Shown here one piece after another: positions 12,295 through 24,425 of a stretch of DNA of 64,000 bases. Numbering within the stretch: position 1 is the stretch's first letter; each line of letters starts with the position of its first letter. Location: contig OX352772.1 in assembly GCA_947095535.1 (NCBI GenBank), forward strand, positions 32,383,445-32,447,444. The letters run 5' to 3'. The translations under genes were made by a program, and so were the position numbers. The stretch comes from Poecilobothrus nobilitatus. Lineage: Eukaryota > Arthropoda > Insecta > Diptera > Dolichopodidae. The notes beneath the pieces are model-generated. The model worked only from the letters and a program-made list of their open reading frames with translations, was not told where the DNA came from and ran no database searches.

Positions 12295-13683
12295 CTATAC
12301 ATGCATATCGATATAAATAATCTTCTTCTGATCCTATACCATTGTTTCTGAACTTCAAAACGACAACAATTTATTTTTAAATTCATTTACATAAGTAATA
12401 ATGACATTTAATTACAGATGTGAAAATATTATTCCAACTTAACTTTTATTGTTATTAATATTTAAAAGGTAATTTCCGTTTTTTTAAATGTCAAAAATTT
12501 TATTATTTTAATTCTTATGAAAAATTGTAAATTAAAATTTTATTTTCACCAATTATTCCAATAAAAAAAAAAAAAAACAAACAACAATAAAATTTATTGC
12601 TTCCAAAAATTAGTCTATTATTATTATATAGTTAATATTTATTATTATTTTATTTCATTTCATTTTTAGTTATTTACCAAACCGGAAAAATTTAATTGGA
12701 ATTTTAAATTATACCTTAACACACAGAAAAACCGTTTTTTGTTTTTTAAATATGTAAAATCTACTCTTAACAAAAATCTCCGTAATGACAATGTAATGAC
12801 AATGTTCTATTAAAAAAAATATACTTTTTATGACTACTTTTGAAAAATTCATAAAAATTGCAATATCAATTCCCATCATAAAATGTCATTTTTACCAAAT
12901 GATCTAAAACGAACAAAATTTATTTATTATATACATACATTAAATTATTATTTAATAGTAGCAAAAAAAAGAACAAAATAATAATATCAAAAAGAAATCA
13001 AAAAAAAAACTTATTTTAATACATACTATATTTTCATTTTTTGTTTAGTGTAGATGTACTCGTTATCAACATCAGTAATATATTTTTTAAAAATTTTCTC
13101 TCATTCCTTTTATTCTCTCAGAATCTTATATTAAATCTGCAATATCCTTTAAAGTATGCATGTACAGAAAAAAAACAAAGTTTATAAATGAATCCTTTTT
13201 AAAGTACATTTTATTATAGAAAAATTGAATTTTTCTTTAAACTACTTTCACATAATATATTTGTTTCTCCGAATTTTTAAATTTTTATTAACAACTTTAT
13301 CTTTCGAACCATTAAAAAATAACTAACTATTGAAAAATATTGTTCTTTAAAACTCATTTCGTATAATATTATATATATAATTATTTATTTATAATAAGAG
13401 AATTTTATGTGTAGTTTTAAATTAATACAAAAAAAACACAATTTACCTAATGAATGAATTAAACTTTGCAGCTCCAGCGTTACATGTAGAGTCAATAACT
13501 CAAAGTCAAAAAAATTAATATAATTATATTTATATTAATGATTCAGAATCTTGAGTTTTTAATATAAGACGCAAGAAAATGCTCTAAATCTTTCCAAAAA
13601 GAAACTAATAGTAAAAGGAATTCGCCTAACATTATGCAATTTTTTAAATATGTATGATTAAGTATCTTTAATTTTAGTGGAGA
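11116..13683. other. AT-rich spacer
   Basis: Contains the (TA)n run at 12256 and a short CTCTCTGTAA..CTTAGAGAG hairpin near 11268. No gene or mobile element recognised. Confidence 0.55.
12256..12290. repeat. (TA)n microsatellite
   Basis: About 16 TA dinucleotides. Similar (TA)n runs are at 3291-3312, 14741-14770, 32976-33001 and 46803-46822. Confidence 0.85.
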
Positions 13684-14063
13684 GGAGCTTCGGTAGCCTA
13701 GTGGGTAGGCGTGTGGCGTATTAACCGAAGGAGTGTGGGTTCGATCCCTGCACAGGTCGTAAGTGTTTTTTTCTTTACATACCCCCTTACGATCAAATAT
13801 AATGTAAATATATAGTATATAATATAAACAAAATAAATAATATTAGTATATAATTTAATAATAGTATAAAAACCTGGGGCTTCGGTAGCCTAGTGGGTAG
13901 GTGTGTGGCGTATTAACCGAAGGAGTGTGGGTTCGATCCCTGCACAGGTCGTAAGTGTTTTTTTCTTTACATACCCCCCTTACGACCAAATATAATGTAA
14001 ATATATAGTATATAATATAAACAAAATAAATAATATTAGTATATAATTTAATAATAGTATAAT
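13684..14063 (+). mobile_element. SINE-B, tandem pair with a 192-bp period
   Basis: Unit 1 is 13684-13875 and unit 2 is 13876-14063; they are almost identical. Each has an A box TAGCCTAGTGGG (13694-13705 in unit 1), a B box GGTTCGATCCC (13738-13748), a CGTAAG..CTTACGA stem as in SINE-A, and a different AT-rich tail (AAATATAATGTAAATATATAG). The head resembles a tRNA with D-arm GCCTAGTGGGTAGG and T-arm GTGGGTTCGATCCCTGCAC. No functional tRNA is claimed. Confidence 0.8.
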
Positions 14064-14244
14064 AAACCTATAATGGCCTTAGTAGCCGATGGTTCAATAA
14101 TATTGCATTACATTTATGTATGTAATATTAATATAAATAAATAAATAAAATAAAAACCTATAATGGCCTAAAGTAGCCGATGGTTCAATAATATTGCATT
14201 ACATTTATGTATGTAATATTAATATAAATAAATAAATAAATAAA
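14064..14244 (+). repeat. 90-bp direct repeat (two units) following SINE-B
   Basis: AAACCTATAATGGCCT, AGTAGCCGATGGTTCAATAA, TGCATTACATTTATGTATG and (AAAT)n, repeated at 14064 and 14154. GTAGCCGATGGTTCAAT looks like a much shortened tRNA-like head, so this may be a third, shorter SINE type. The (AAAT)n ends vary in length. Confidence 0.75.
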
Positions 14245-14540
14245 TTTTAGTGTAGAGCTTGTAGTATCTTTAACTTATTTATTTGAATTTTAACGTTCGT
14301 GAAAAACAATCTACTGAAATTTGGACATGTAACAACTCCATTTTCTTTGGCGAATGGAGCGAATATGTTATTGGTTTAAGTTTTAAGATTTTTGACTCTT
14401 GTCAATATATTATTTTCAAAATGATGAAATCAATATAGTTATCTACAATCCACAACTAATATGATTTACTCAATTTTGTTCAGAGTTGCACAGTTTTGTT
14501 GTAGTAGGTAATGTGTATTATCAATTTTTATACATATGGA

Positions 14541-14735
14541 ATATATTGCAGTGGGACCTCGGTGGTCCAGTGGGTACGAGCGTATAAAATACGCTGTAAA
14601 AACCGAAGAGGTGTGGGTTGGAATCGCACTTACGTCGTAAGAGTTATTCCCCCTTGCGACATTTACAGCCACGCCTGAACAGGAAAGGCTGTGTAATTTC
14701 CTGTCCACATTTATGTGGCAGAAAAATGCATTAAA

Positions 14736-14771
<36 letters not shown>

Positions 14772-14781
14772 TGCAGTGGGA
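14541..14781 (+). mobile_element. SINE-A, full length, with target-site duplications
   Basis: SINE body 14553-14744: A box TGGTCCAGTGGG (14563-14574), B box GGTTGGAATCG (14616-14626), then three stem-loop regions (CGTCGTAAG/CTTGCGACAT, ACAGCC/GGCTGT, CCACATTTATGTGG) and an A-rich end. The 16-bp flanking repeat ATATATTGCAGTGGGA occurs at 14541-14556 and 14766-14781, marking the insertion site. The (TA)n between tail and right repeat probably grew after insertion. Confidence 0.9.
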
Positions 14782-14868
14782 AAGTTATAGTATTAAAATT
14801 ATTAGCAAAAATATTTAATGAAATTAACAACTATTTTACATTTCAAATATATTTAATTCAATAAGTAA

Positions 14869-15830
14869 ACGAGGAAGAGTGCGGTAGAGTAGTCTGTGTC
14901 AACACTGGGATAGCCGTATGAACGTAATATATCCTGTTTCTATAAAACTTGATCATCTTTTAAAAACTTTCAGATGTTTTAGTACCGACGTTAACTACAG
15001 AGATAATATATTTATGTAAGTTGTATAGAAACAACTTGTGGAGTTGTATGACAGCTACCCGAATCTATTGCACAAGCAGAACCAAATTTTGTAGAAGTTG
15101 TTGCCATAAAACTTGATTATCATTTAATAAGATTTTAGACGCCTAGCTTCATTAAGTTCTAAAAGTTGCAAAAAACTTGAACCAGCGCCTTTAGACCAAC
15201 CAATTTTTACAAAAATTGTTGACATGTAACTCGATACCTTTTCACTAAATTTCAGTTAGCTAGCTTCAATAGACACTGAGTTATTTTGGCAGCTACCCGA
15301 ACCTGTTGCACCAGCACAACCAAATTTTACAGAAGTTGTGGCCATAAAACTTGTTCATCATTTGTAAGATTTCAGACTCCTAGCTTCATTAAGTTCCAAG
15401 ACGTGCAAGAAACCTGAACCGGCTGCTCTAGACCAACCAAATTTTACAAAAGTTGTTGGCAAACAACTCGACACCTCTTTACTAAATTGCAGGTTCCTAG
15501 CTTTTGTAGACACTGAATTATTTTCATTTAAAAAGAGAAGAGAATTATTAGTTGTATACTTGCTACTCGAACCCGGCGGCCGATAATGCTCGATTTAAAT
15601 AGCAAAATTAACAATTTTACAAAAGTGACGTAAAAAAAATTTCAACCTCCTAGCTCCTTTATTTTTTGATTTATCGTGCGGACGGACGGACGTACATGGC
15701 TTAATCGACTCAGAATTCAATTCTGAGCCGATCCATAACTTTGACACTATATCTAGCTCGACTCCTTTAAGGTATCATAAACGTAATGGCAAATTTATTA
15801 TACCCTTGAACATTAGTTCATACGGGTATA
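14869..15830 (+). repeat. Family H repeat, full-length copy
   Basis: Starts GAGGAAGAGTGCGGTAGAG and ends GTTCATACGGGTATA. It has the same module order as 25333-26366, including CTAGACCAACCAATTTTTAC modules, the GGACGGACG block (15678-15688) and the final TTTATTATACCC hairpin. Compared with 25333 it has a short duplication (GTTGTATAGAAACAACTTGTG) near 15020. Confidence 0.75.
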
Positions 15831-18175
15831 AATTGAATTTGTTATTAACAAAATTGCATATTCACAGGTCACAATTAACTTAAATTTTTATGTCATATTC
15901 ATTGCATATTAATTAGAATAAAAAATCAACTAAAATTGCGTTTTAACAAAAATTCAAAATGCAAAATTACCGTTATTATCATAACGGGGATAACTTAATT
16001 TATATTTCTTTTTATTATTGTAAATAATTGAAAATGTAGCTTTGAAATGCAAAATAAATAGTGAAAATGATGTGAATGTGGTAAAATAAATAATTTTTTT
16101 TCAGGTATGCAATTTTATTTTATCATTTAAATTTTTTTAACAAAATAGAAGTGCATCTTTTTTTGTTAAAGTAATAATAATCGTGTATAAAAGAACCGCT
16201 ATATTCCAGCAATAATAAAACAGAATGCAGCTCGTTATATTCAAAACACACATATACACATAGTTCACTTAAAAAATGCATTACGTGATTTTTATTCACT
16301 ATTTTTATTTCATTCACTCACTTTAGCATATTAGTTTGTTTGCTTCTTTACAACAGCTTTTAATATATAAATCAATATGTATACATTTTTATAACGGTGT
16401 TTATATATTATTAGAGCACGTACATATAAAGAAAATCCTGCAAAATTCAATATAATATGGGAAATTTATATAACGAAAACTTTTTGTGTTGATAAATATT
16501 TATAAAAAAAAAAATGAGTAAAAGGGATTAAAGTGCATATAAAATAAATGAAAACTTGTATGTGACTCTGACAATGTTTTAATATAAATTCTAATCTTTA
16601 AAAGTGAATGGTAATGAAAGGTAAACTAAAATAAATGACGAAGAAGTAAAAGAGATAAGATTACATTATAATATTTAAGTTGTTAAAACAATAGTAGGAT
16701 ATTTACTAAAACTTTAACTATAACAAGATTGTGTCCTTAACACGTTATAGAGCTTACTTAAACTAAGAATTTTTAGAAATATTAACAGCAAAAGTTTTTA
16801 AAATTAAGACTCTCATTTATTTTTTAATTGATGAAAACTGAGCTGACGCGACAGTAATTACTTCACTCAATGTCCGTAATGCACCTTCAAAAACATAAAA
16901 GAACATATTCGACAAGAGTTAGTTTCCTTAGATTAATGTCACGTTTATATCATTGTGATCGAAGAAGCTTTAAAAGCTTTTCAGATTCATGTCAGAAAGT
17001 TTACATAAATCTTGGAAAAGAACTACCGAAATTGTTTTACTTTTTCTTGGTAGACTGTGGATAGGTGCAGAAAAAATGCTCTACGCTTCTTATAATGTTA
17101 ATTCCTCTGTAAAATCTACAGTTAAGATCCACATGCATACTGAATCGTCTAGCATACTAGAGAAAGCATACATTTGGATATTTTTAAAATCAAATCTAGT
17201 CATAAAACTTTGGTTTTATTGCAGGTTTCACCTGCAACCCTAGTAATACTCGACAACACACCATTTTTTAATGAAAATATTCTAGGACTGATTTTAGTTT
17301 ATCAAAGAGCATTTCAAAATTTTAAATGTTTTTCTTATGTATCTTATAATATGTTATAATGTTTTTTTCTGTATATAAGATTGAAAGAAAACAAACGTAT
17401 TTTGAGTATCATAATTTCGTTTATTGCAACATTGAAAATTAAATTTAAATTACTTTAATAGAGACACTTTAACAATGGTTGACTGCAGAATTCATGATTT
17501 TTTTTAGTTCTTTTAATGTCATTAAATTTTTAATTTTAACCCCAAAAGAATTAAAACGGTAATAGAAGAATTCATTTTGTTGGAAATATATGTGTAAAAT
17601 GAATTTTTTTTATTATATATATAACGACTTTATTAACTGTAAAAATACTTTAATTAATCCTTTTTTTTATTTCCTTTTTGCTTTCGTTTTTTAATAGCCA
17701 ATTGAAAAGATTCATTAAAGAAATATTATCTTAAAAACAAGGTTAAAATTTCTTTTAAAAAAAACTTTTGTATAAGAAGATAAAATAATCTACAATTAAA
17801 ATATTTTCTAAAACTTAGAGCGATATTCAAGGAAGATAAAAATTATCTATTTCCCTTGAAAAACAGGTAATTTTAATTTGTTAAATTTAAAATAATGTTG
17901 AAATTCATGATGCACTATAAAATTTTATAACATGTAATCCCTTGAAGATAATTACTAATATAAAATTAGATATATAATTGTATGTACTAATAGGTTTTTT
18001 TTTCATATGAAGGCCATTGTTAATTAGTGAAAATATATGTACATATTTAAAACACAAGTTTTAATTCAAGTTTTTAAACCTTAACAAACATTTTAAAATC
18101 TAGTTTTGAGCATTAAAAAAAAGTTTTTTTTTTTTATTTTCCTACCAACAAATTTTGTTAAAAATTTATTACAAT
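15831..18175. other. AT-rich spacer with weak open frames
   Basis: Short overlapping frames at 16123-16317 (minus) and 16870-17359 (plus) have no recognisable domain, codon bias or conserved neighbours. I treat them as chance. Confidence 0.5.
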
Positions 18176-18245
18176 TTAGCGGACTTTATCCAACGGTACT
18201 TTATTCAACTTTTAGCGGTACTTTATCCAACTTTTAACCAACGTA
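18176..18245. repeat. Short minisatellite, three units
   Basis: TTTAGCGGACTTTATCCAAC, GGTACTTTATTCAACTTTTA and GCGGTACTTTATCCAACTTT are imperfect repeats of ~20-30 bp. Confidence 0.6.
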
Positions 18246-20080
18246 ACATCTTTTTATTCCTTCCTCAGCTTCTTTCAATAAAGGCTGCCTAAGGGAAAGA
18301 TTCAGTTTATGATGGTGTAAGCATTATTGATCAATTCATTGGTTAAAATCTATATGATTTACATAATGTTTGCGATTTAGTTTGATTTTTCTCTTGAAGT
18401 TTCTCTTTTCATCTGAATTCTTTCAATATCTTCGCTTTATATCGTTGAATTATTTTTAATTCTTTTATATATTTCAATTGTTTTCTCTCTTCGTTTTTTA
18501 ATATTTTCTTATATTGCTTTTACTATTCCATGTTTGTTTGTTCTGCACCTCGGAATTCATGCTACTGCTACACTAAAACCACTATAAAGCTAGTAGCACT
18601 ATTGAATAAATTGCTCTTAAATAGTAACTATTAGTAAAACTACTATTTAAAGTTACTATTAGTATAAATTTATACAGCTAAATGGTAACTAAAAACACAA
18701 TTTAAAAGCACAATATATTTTTCCTAAAGCTAGTAGAACTAGTAAACTCTATTATAAAGTTAAGAGTTGCGAAATCGCTACAGTAGAGTTGCTGTAGGTT
18801 TTTTTTTCAAAACTTATGCTATAAGCTTTAAGCAATATTACTTGAAACATTAATCACATCTAGTCGTATATTTCTACATGTTCTCTACCCCTACTAATCT
18901 TATAATGCCAGCTTCTTCCTCAAATAATCCCTAATTTTGTTTTTATTCCTACATTTTTATTTTTTTGAGCTTTCAATTTCAAATAACAACCTATTACTTA
19001 TTTTGGTGCTCTATTAAAATTTTTTTAAGCTTCTGTGCTTCTCTGATTATTGATAAACACTTCACACACCAAGACCTTAAGGAGAGACAAAAGTTTGACA
19101 CAGAAAAAAATTAAAAAAATCTTAACAATACTAAGAGGAGCGTCGTAGATCATTGGATGGTGCATTTTTTAAAATATGTTATGTGCTATTAAATCTTATC
19201 TAGTTTATTTTATCCACTTTGACTTTTAAAACTTTAAAAAGGGATTTTTTTCTTTATGTATTATCCTTAATTAATTTAATTCAGTAGTAGTTGAATATTG
19301 TTTTCTGGTTTAATATTTTATTGCTTTAATAGTTAAGATACTTCTTTAAACTTTTTATAATACATGAAAAAGACAGTTTCATATTTTCTTTTATATGAAA
19401 AATATAAGCCTAAATCTCTAAATAAATAAACCATTATAAAACATTAATAAAACTGTAAGAGTACACCATACTGAAGTGGCTTGTAATTTAATATAATTTA
19501 TCTATTGTCATTATGTTGATAAAATTTGTTCACTTCAAAAATAATTCCTCTTATATATTTACATTAAATATAGAAATGAAACATTATTTTCTATATATTC
19601 GTTTTATGTATATCTTGAACAAAGTTTCCACTATTATCAAACAACTATCAAGAACATATTGCTGATATTTATAATACTGCTAATATAAATCCAAACTTGT
19701 TGTATTTCAGAAAATTTTAATACTTCAATTAATATGGGTACAAAGTCAAAATCCAACCCCTTTATCTTAAGTTCTCTTTTAGACTTAATGACATATATTT
19801 TTAATTGTAACATAACCATCTTTACGTTTAGCATTTTTAGGCTAATTTTTCTATATATTATAGGAATTTGTTTTACATAGTTGATGTAACATTAAGGTAT
19901 ACTGAATATCTTGTCAAATCGTTAAAGTAATACATAATAAGTCATGCTAGGTTAAGACCAGCAAAATATTTTTAGATGTCTATAATAAATTCATACTATT
20001 GCAAGATAAATAGAATTAATTTGGATTAATTTAAAATTATCTTTTATTTTTTACATAGGTGTAGGTATTTCAATATCAAA
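18246..20080. other. AT-rich spacer
   Basis: A CTAGTAG/ACTAGTA-rich patch at 18580-18790 (AAAGCTAGTAG twice) is the only patterned stretch. Nothing else identified. Confidence 0.5.
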
Positions 20081-20310
20081 GAGTGACCTCGCTGGCCTAG
20101 TGATTAAATGCGTATGAAATACGTTATAAACACCGATATAGTGTGAGTTTTTGAATCACTATATCGGTGTTTATAGCGTATTTCATACGAATGAATGAAC
20201 GTAGAAAGAATAATTCCCTCTTACGACATTTACAGTTACGTCTGAAAAGAAAAGGCTATAGAGGTTCCTTGTCACATTTATGTGGCAGGCAAATTCACGA
20301 AATTGAACAA
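20081..20310 (+). mobile_element. SINE-A variant with an internal inverted duplication
   Basis: Head GTGACCTCGCTGGCCTAGTG, tail CTTACGACATTTACAGTTACG, ACATTTATGTGGCAGGC. Between them, 33 bp of the head (20111-20143) are repeated inverted at 20157-20189 with one mismatch, around a 13-nt loop containing the B-box remnant. Confidence 0.85.
20111..20189. repeat. 33-bp stem / 13-nt loop hairpin in SINE
   Basis: Arms CGTATGAAATACG..GATATAGTG (20111-20143) and CACTATATCGG..TTTCATACG (20157-20189) pair at 32 of 33 positions; the one mismatch is G-U in RNA. A transcript would fold into a pre-miRNA-sized hairpin. Confidence 0.85.
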
Positions 20311-20384
20311 AACAATGTGATGTATTTTAACAACTTCAAGTAATAATTATTTTAATTCGTTCTTAATCATAATAAACAAGACAG

Positions 20385-20760
20385 AATGTAAACCAAAGGT
20401 TTTTGAAAGCGCACATTTCCAAAGTATAATATAAACTATTTAGAATTGCGTCTCTGAACCAAAATTTGAAAATTTCATTAGTATAATAAGAAAATATGTG
20501 AAAATAGGACTTTTTTGCAATTTTGAGGGGCTGTATGTCGGGAACTCTATATAACTAAGAAAAACCTTTAACACATGTAAAAATAAATTACTGGAGCTTT
20601 AATTTTTATGTCTTGCCGAAGAAAAATTTGTACATAATTAAAATATGTAATGTAAAAATTTTGAATTTTTGAAAGTTCTAAAAGCTATTAACAGGGGCTG
20701 GTCTAAAAAAATGTTCTGAGGAAACTTATATAAATTCTATCCTGAAAATTTGTTCCTCAA
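20385..20760 (+). repeat. Family P dispersed repeat
   Basis: AATGTAAACCAAAGGTTTTTG, GCGCACATTTCCAAAG, GAAAATAGGACTTTTTTGC and GGGGCTGTATGTCGG match 10744-10930. The right edge merges into hairpin-rich DNA after 20760. Confidence 0.65.
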
Positions 20761-20789
20761 AGTTAAATTGCGCAAAAATTTTTCTAAAT

Positions 20790-21140
20790 TCCAAATACTA
20801 TTTGCAAAATATATGTTTGCCAAATATCTTTTGGCAAAGTGTTTTATTATGCCAAACGACCATTTGTGAAATGGTCAAATATGTCAAATAGAAAGTTGCG
20901 AATGTTCTTTTTGTAAAAAGATATTAGACAAATTGGAAATTTGCAGTTTAACATTCGGCTAACTGTATACAAACCGAAAAATATCTATATTTTGATAAAC
21001 GATATTAAAAAGTATTTTGAGACTAAAGAATTTGACATTCGAGATTTTAAAAAACCAGATTTTAGAGAAGCAGACTTATAAAAGAGCGAGATTTAAGAAA
21101 ACGAAATTTAAATTCACGAGATTTTGATACGCTTCCATCT
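20790..21140. repeat. Word-repeat tract with two adjacent perfect hairpins
   Basis: TTTGCCAAA/TTTGGCAAA (20816-20838, 5-nt loop) and GACCATTT/AAATGGTC (20858-20876, 3-nt loop). Then degenerate CGAGATTTTAA/CAGATTTTAGAG/CGAGATTTAAG words run to 21130. It follows directly on a family P repeat. Confidence 0.6.
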
Positions 21141-22061
21141 GATCTTTTAAATAAACTATTATCTCTTATAAATAAAATAAGAGATGGCAACTCTATTTAT
21201 ATTTATATTTAATGTTAAATTATAGTTAAGTGTCAAATATAGTTCTTATTATATTATGTGAAATAGATTTATTATAATATTAATATCAATAACATTTATT
21301 TAAATAGCATAAATTGTTAGCTCTTAAAATTTTTTGAATTATCACAGCATAAGAATATATTAAAAACAATAAATTCATAGTAAACAAAATTAAAATTAAT
21401 ATAGAATTAAATCACATTTACTTATAATATTAATTTCATTTTAGTACTCATATGTATTTATTTTGAAATAGAATCCTTTTTAATATAATAATATTAAAAG
21501 GATATTTTATTTTCTCAATTATTATAAAGTTTCATATATTCTTGCAACAAAACAACAAAAAAAAAAAAACACAATGGAAGATTTTGAATTATTGTAATTT
21601 GAGATAAAATTATATTTTTCAACTTTAAAAATTTGTTGAAAATAAAAAAAATATCGATTTCAGGAAAATAATTACGAGTTCATATAATAAAAATGAACTC
21701 GTAACCTACACATAACCTTAAAACTTTTAATCTAAGATAATATAGATAATCTTTATATTATTATAATTTTATATATGTTTGTATATTAGTTTTAATCTAA
21801 TATTATTTTGATATGAAACTTAACTATATAAATATTTATTGAATTTAAAGTACACATACGTTTATTTTATATATAATAATTATATATGTATAACAGCTTT
21901 TGGAAATTTCTATAATAAAAGATCAATAATTTCATTAAAGTATTCTTGATGGTTTATAAGAGAATTTTGTGGAAAATTATTGTGGTTTTAATTAAATTTA
22001 AAACACAAAAAAACTTACTACAATGTTCATTTTTTAAACAATTAAATTATTTTTATTGAAA
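21141..22061. other. AT-rich spacer
   Basis: Nothing recognised. An inverted TTACGAGTTCATAT/AATGAACTCGTAA pair (about 21672-21702) is a local 11-bp hairpin. Confidence 0.55.
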
Positions 22062-22895
22062 GACAAGGAAAAGTGTATATAATTGACTATGTCAACTCTA
22101 GGATACTCGTACAAACATAAGTTATGCTATTATCATAAAATTTAATTATCTCTTACAAAATTTTAGATATTTGACTGAATTAAGTACCGATATATAATTA
22201 TATAAATTTTGGGATTGCCTAACAGCTACCGAAATCTGTTGCTCCGAACCAATTAAATTTCACAGAAATTATTTTCTTAAAATTTCATAATCTTAACGAA
22301 ATTTCAGATGTCAGATAAGTTTAATTAAGTATATAACAGCTACCAGAACTTGTTGCGCTATATAGTAACAAAATTTCATAGAATGGAAGTAGCTTCTTAA
22401 TGATCTTTTAGAAAATTTCCAAAGTATAGCTTAATTAATTGTCAGTATATGACATTTTACCTAAACCGGTTGCTTCAAACGAACTAAATTTCACAGAAGT
22501 CTTTTAGAAAATTTCAGATGTCTAGCTTTATTAAGTACCAAGATATTAGCATATAAATTTCGCAACTACCCGAACTTGTTGTGTAAGACTAAACAGCTTT
22601 CCCAAAAATTTTTGGTACACAATAACTAAGCTTATTTTCATAAAGTTTTAGATGCGCAGCTTTACTAAACACTGAATTATTTTCTTATAAACAAATAAGA
22701 TGTATACCAACTAGTCGAAATTGCCAGTTAAGTTTCCTCAATTTCAATAGTGAAAATATCATCAGTCTTATAAATTGACTCAGATGGTTAAAATTTCAAA
22801 AATACAGCTTTGTTATTTTTTGAGTTACCGTTTGAACAGATGTACATGGTTAAATCGACTCAGAATTTAAGCTTGAACAAGAATATAATGCATAT
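22062..22895 (+). repeat. Family H repeat, diverged copy
   Basis: 5' end AAGGAAAAGTGTATATAATTG, CAACTCTAGGATACTCGTAC. Four to five internal modules follow with the phrases CAGCTACCGAAATCTGTTG and AAATTTCAGATGTC. It ends near AAATCGACTCAGAATT. The GGAC array has decayed and the terminal hairpin is missing. Confidence 0.55.
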
Positions 22896-23965
22896 GACGA
22901 AAATTATTCTACACACGGATGAGTTTTATGCAATTACAACCTTAGAAAAAAGATTTGATTATATGTTATCAATTATCATCAATATTTAATCATATTGCTT
23001 TATATGTGTTTTTATTAAATCTGTGATTTATAAATATGAACTAAAATTTATGCCAGAAACTATAATTGATATTAAAAAAAAAATAGATGATATTATTAAA
23101 CTGAACCGAATACCAAGTATAGTAGTTAAAAAATATTAACACCAAATTTAAATTTAAATTTGGATTTAAAAATTATAAATTTTTTTTTAAAAAGAATTGA
23201 AAAAGGACATCTAAAATTTTAACAGTTATTTACTAGTTAGGTTAATTTCTTTTCAGTTAAAACAACTTTTTTATCCCATTCTCAATCATATAATAGTTAT
23301 TATAAAATCCTTTTTATTTTAATGCGTATCTTTAAATTTCATATTTTCTTAAGTTAATTGGCTCAACAGATTTCTGGAGTGTCATTTTCTTCATAATATT
23401 TCTCAATATCACTTTTTTGTAAGATTTTATAATGTCAGGTGAAAACAACATAAGTTCTATTTCTCAAGGATTATATAAGAACAGACAAGGAAAAAAAGAA
23501 CAACAGAAAATAAGTAAAAAATTATTCGTTGTTTGAATTGCAAAATAAGTTTTAAAAATCAACTGAAAACATAAATATGGTGAATATTTCATTAAAAGTA
23601 TTAATTTTTTGTCGTAAGAAACATAAATTTTGTAAAATTTAGACAAGTGTTACTTCATAACTAAAAGCTTTTCTCCAAAACTTACCATTTTTTAGAAATC
23701 ATTTTGCTTTTTATTCATATCCTATTTTTAAGCACATCTTCATTCCTTAATTGAGGTTTGTAACTTTAAAAAAAAACATTATGCTTCATTATGTTTGACA
23801 AAAGTTCAGTTATCACGTGTTTTATATAAATAGATTTTTGACTATTAATAGCACATTGAAAAGAGCCTTTATAGATTCCTAATTTTTAAAATTATAAAGT
23901 TATTCAAGTAATTTAACTAACAGTAAATTTATGATGACTCTTATTGACATTAAATGAAATCAGTT
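22896..23965. other. AT-rich spacer
   Basis: Nothing recognised; the 60-codon minus frame at 23464 is noise-like. Confidence 0.55.
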
Positions 23966-24146
23966 ATGAACCTTAGTGGCTTACTGGGTAAGAGCATATA
24001 AAAAATACGATGTGAATATTGAGAAAGTGTGGATTTGAATCTCACACACGCCGGAAGATATATTCACCCTTTCGACATTTACAGCTACACCTGCAAAGGT
24101 AGGGTTATGCAATTTCTTTGTCGCATTTATGTAGCAGCCGAATAAA
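23966..24146 (+). mobile_element. SINE-A, old diverged copy
   Basis: AACCTTAGTGGCTTACTGGG (A-box region), TGGATTTGAATCTCAC (B-box region), ACACGCCGGAAG, TTTCGACATTTACAGC and CGCATTTATGTAGCAG. Many substitutions throughout; the poly(A) has decayed to ACTAAACAAAAA. Confidence 0.75.
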
Positions 24147-24204
24147 CTAAACAAAAATTACTACAATGTGTAACCTTAATAGAAATTACCTTTTCGACTA
24201 AATA

Positions 24205-24425
24205 TTTTTAAAAATTTATATTATATAGTACAGTACAGAGTTATAAAGTACAGTTATCCTTCCGACTGCGCGGTAGTTCTCTTACACAAAAGCAGCTAAA
24301 TATTTTAATAAATTTATATTGTGAGTTATAATGTACAGTAATCCTTCCGACTGCGCGGTAATTCCATTACATAAAAACAGGTAAATATTTTAATAAAATT
24401 ATATTGTGAGTTATAAAGTATGAAT
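24205..24425. repeat. Tandem repeat of ~85 bp with a GC-rich core, about 2.5 units
   Basis: CCTTCCGACTGCGCGGTA at 24258 and 24343, each followed by TTA(C)AC/ATAAAA.CAG, AAATATTTTAATAAA and ATATTGTGAGTTATAA. The partial first unit starts near 24205. The GCGCGG core stands out from the AT-rich background. Confidence 0.8.

Noticed and set aside
13684..13760. Functional tRNA gene
   Set aside because: A and B boxes and cloverleaf-like arms are present, but no proper acceptor stem closes it and the same head is repeated in tandem with a SINE tail.
13684..14244. CRISPR-like array
   Set aside because: Direct repeats are few, long and contiguous with tRNA-like promoters; this is a eukaryotic SINE duplication.
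14466..14708. 80-codon minus-strand frame
   Set aside because: It lies across the SINE-A copy at 14553-14744. The translation is the antisense of a tRNA-derived repeat.
16870..17359. Three overlapping plus frames suggesting an exon
   Set aside because: Different frames, no shared codon bias or recognised domain, no clear splice sites.
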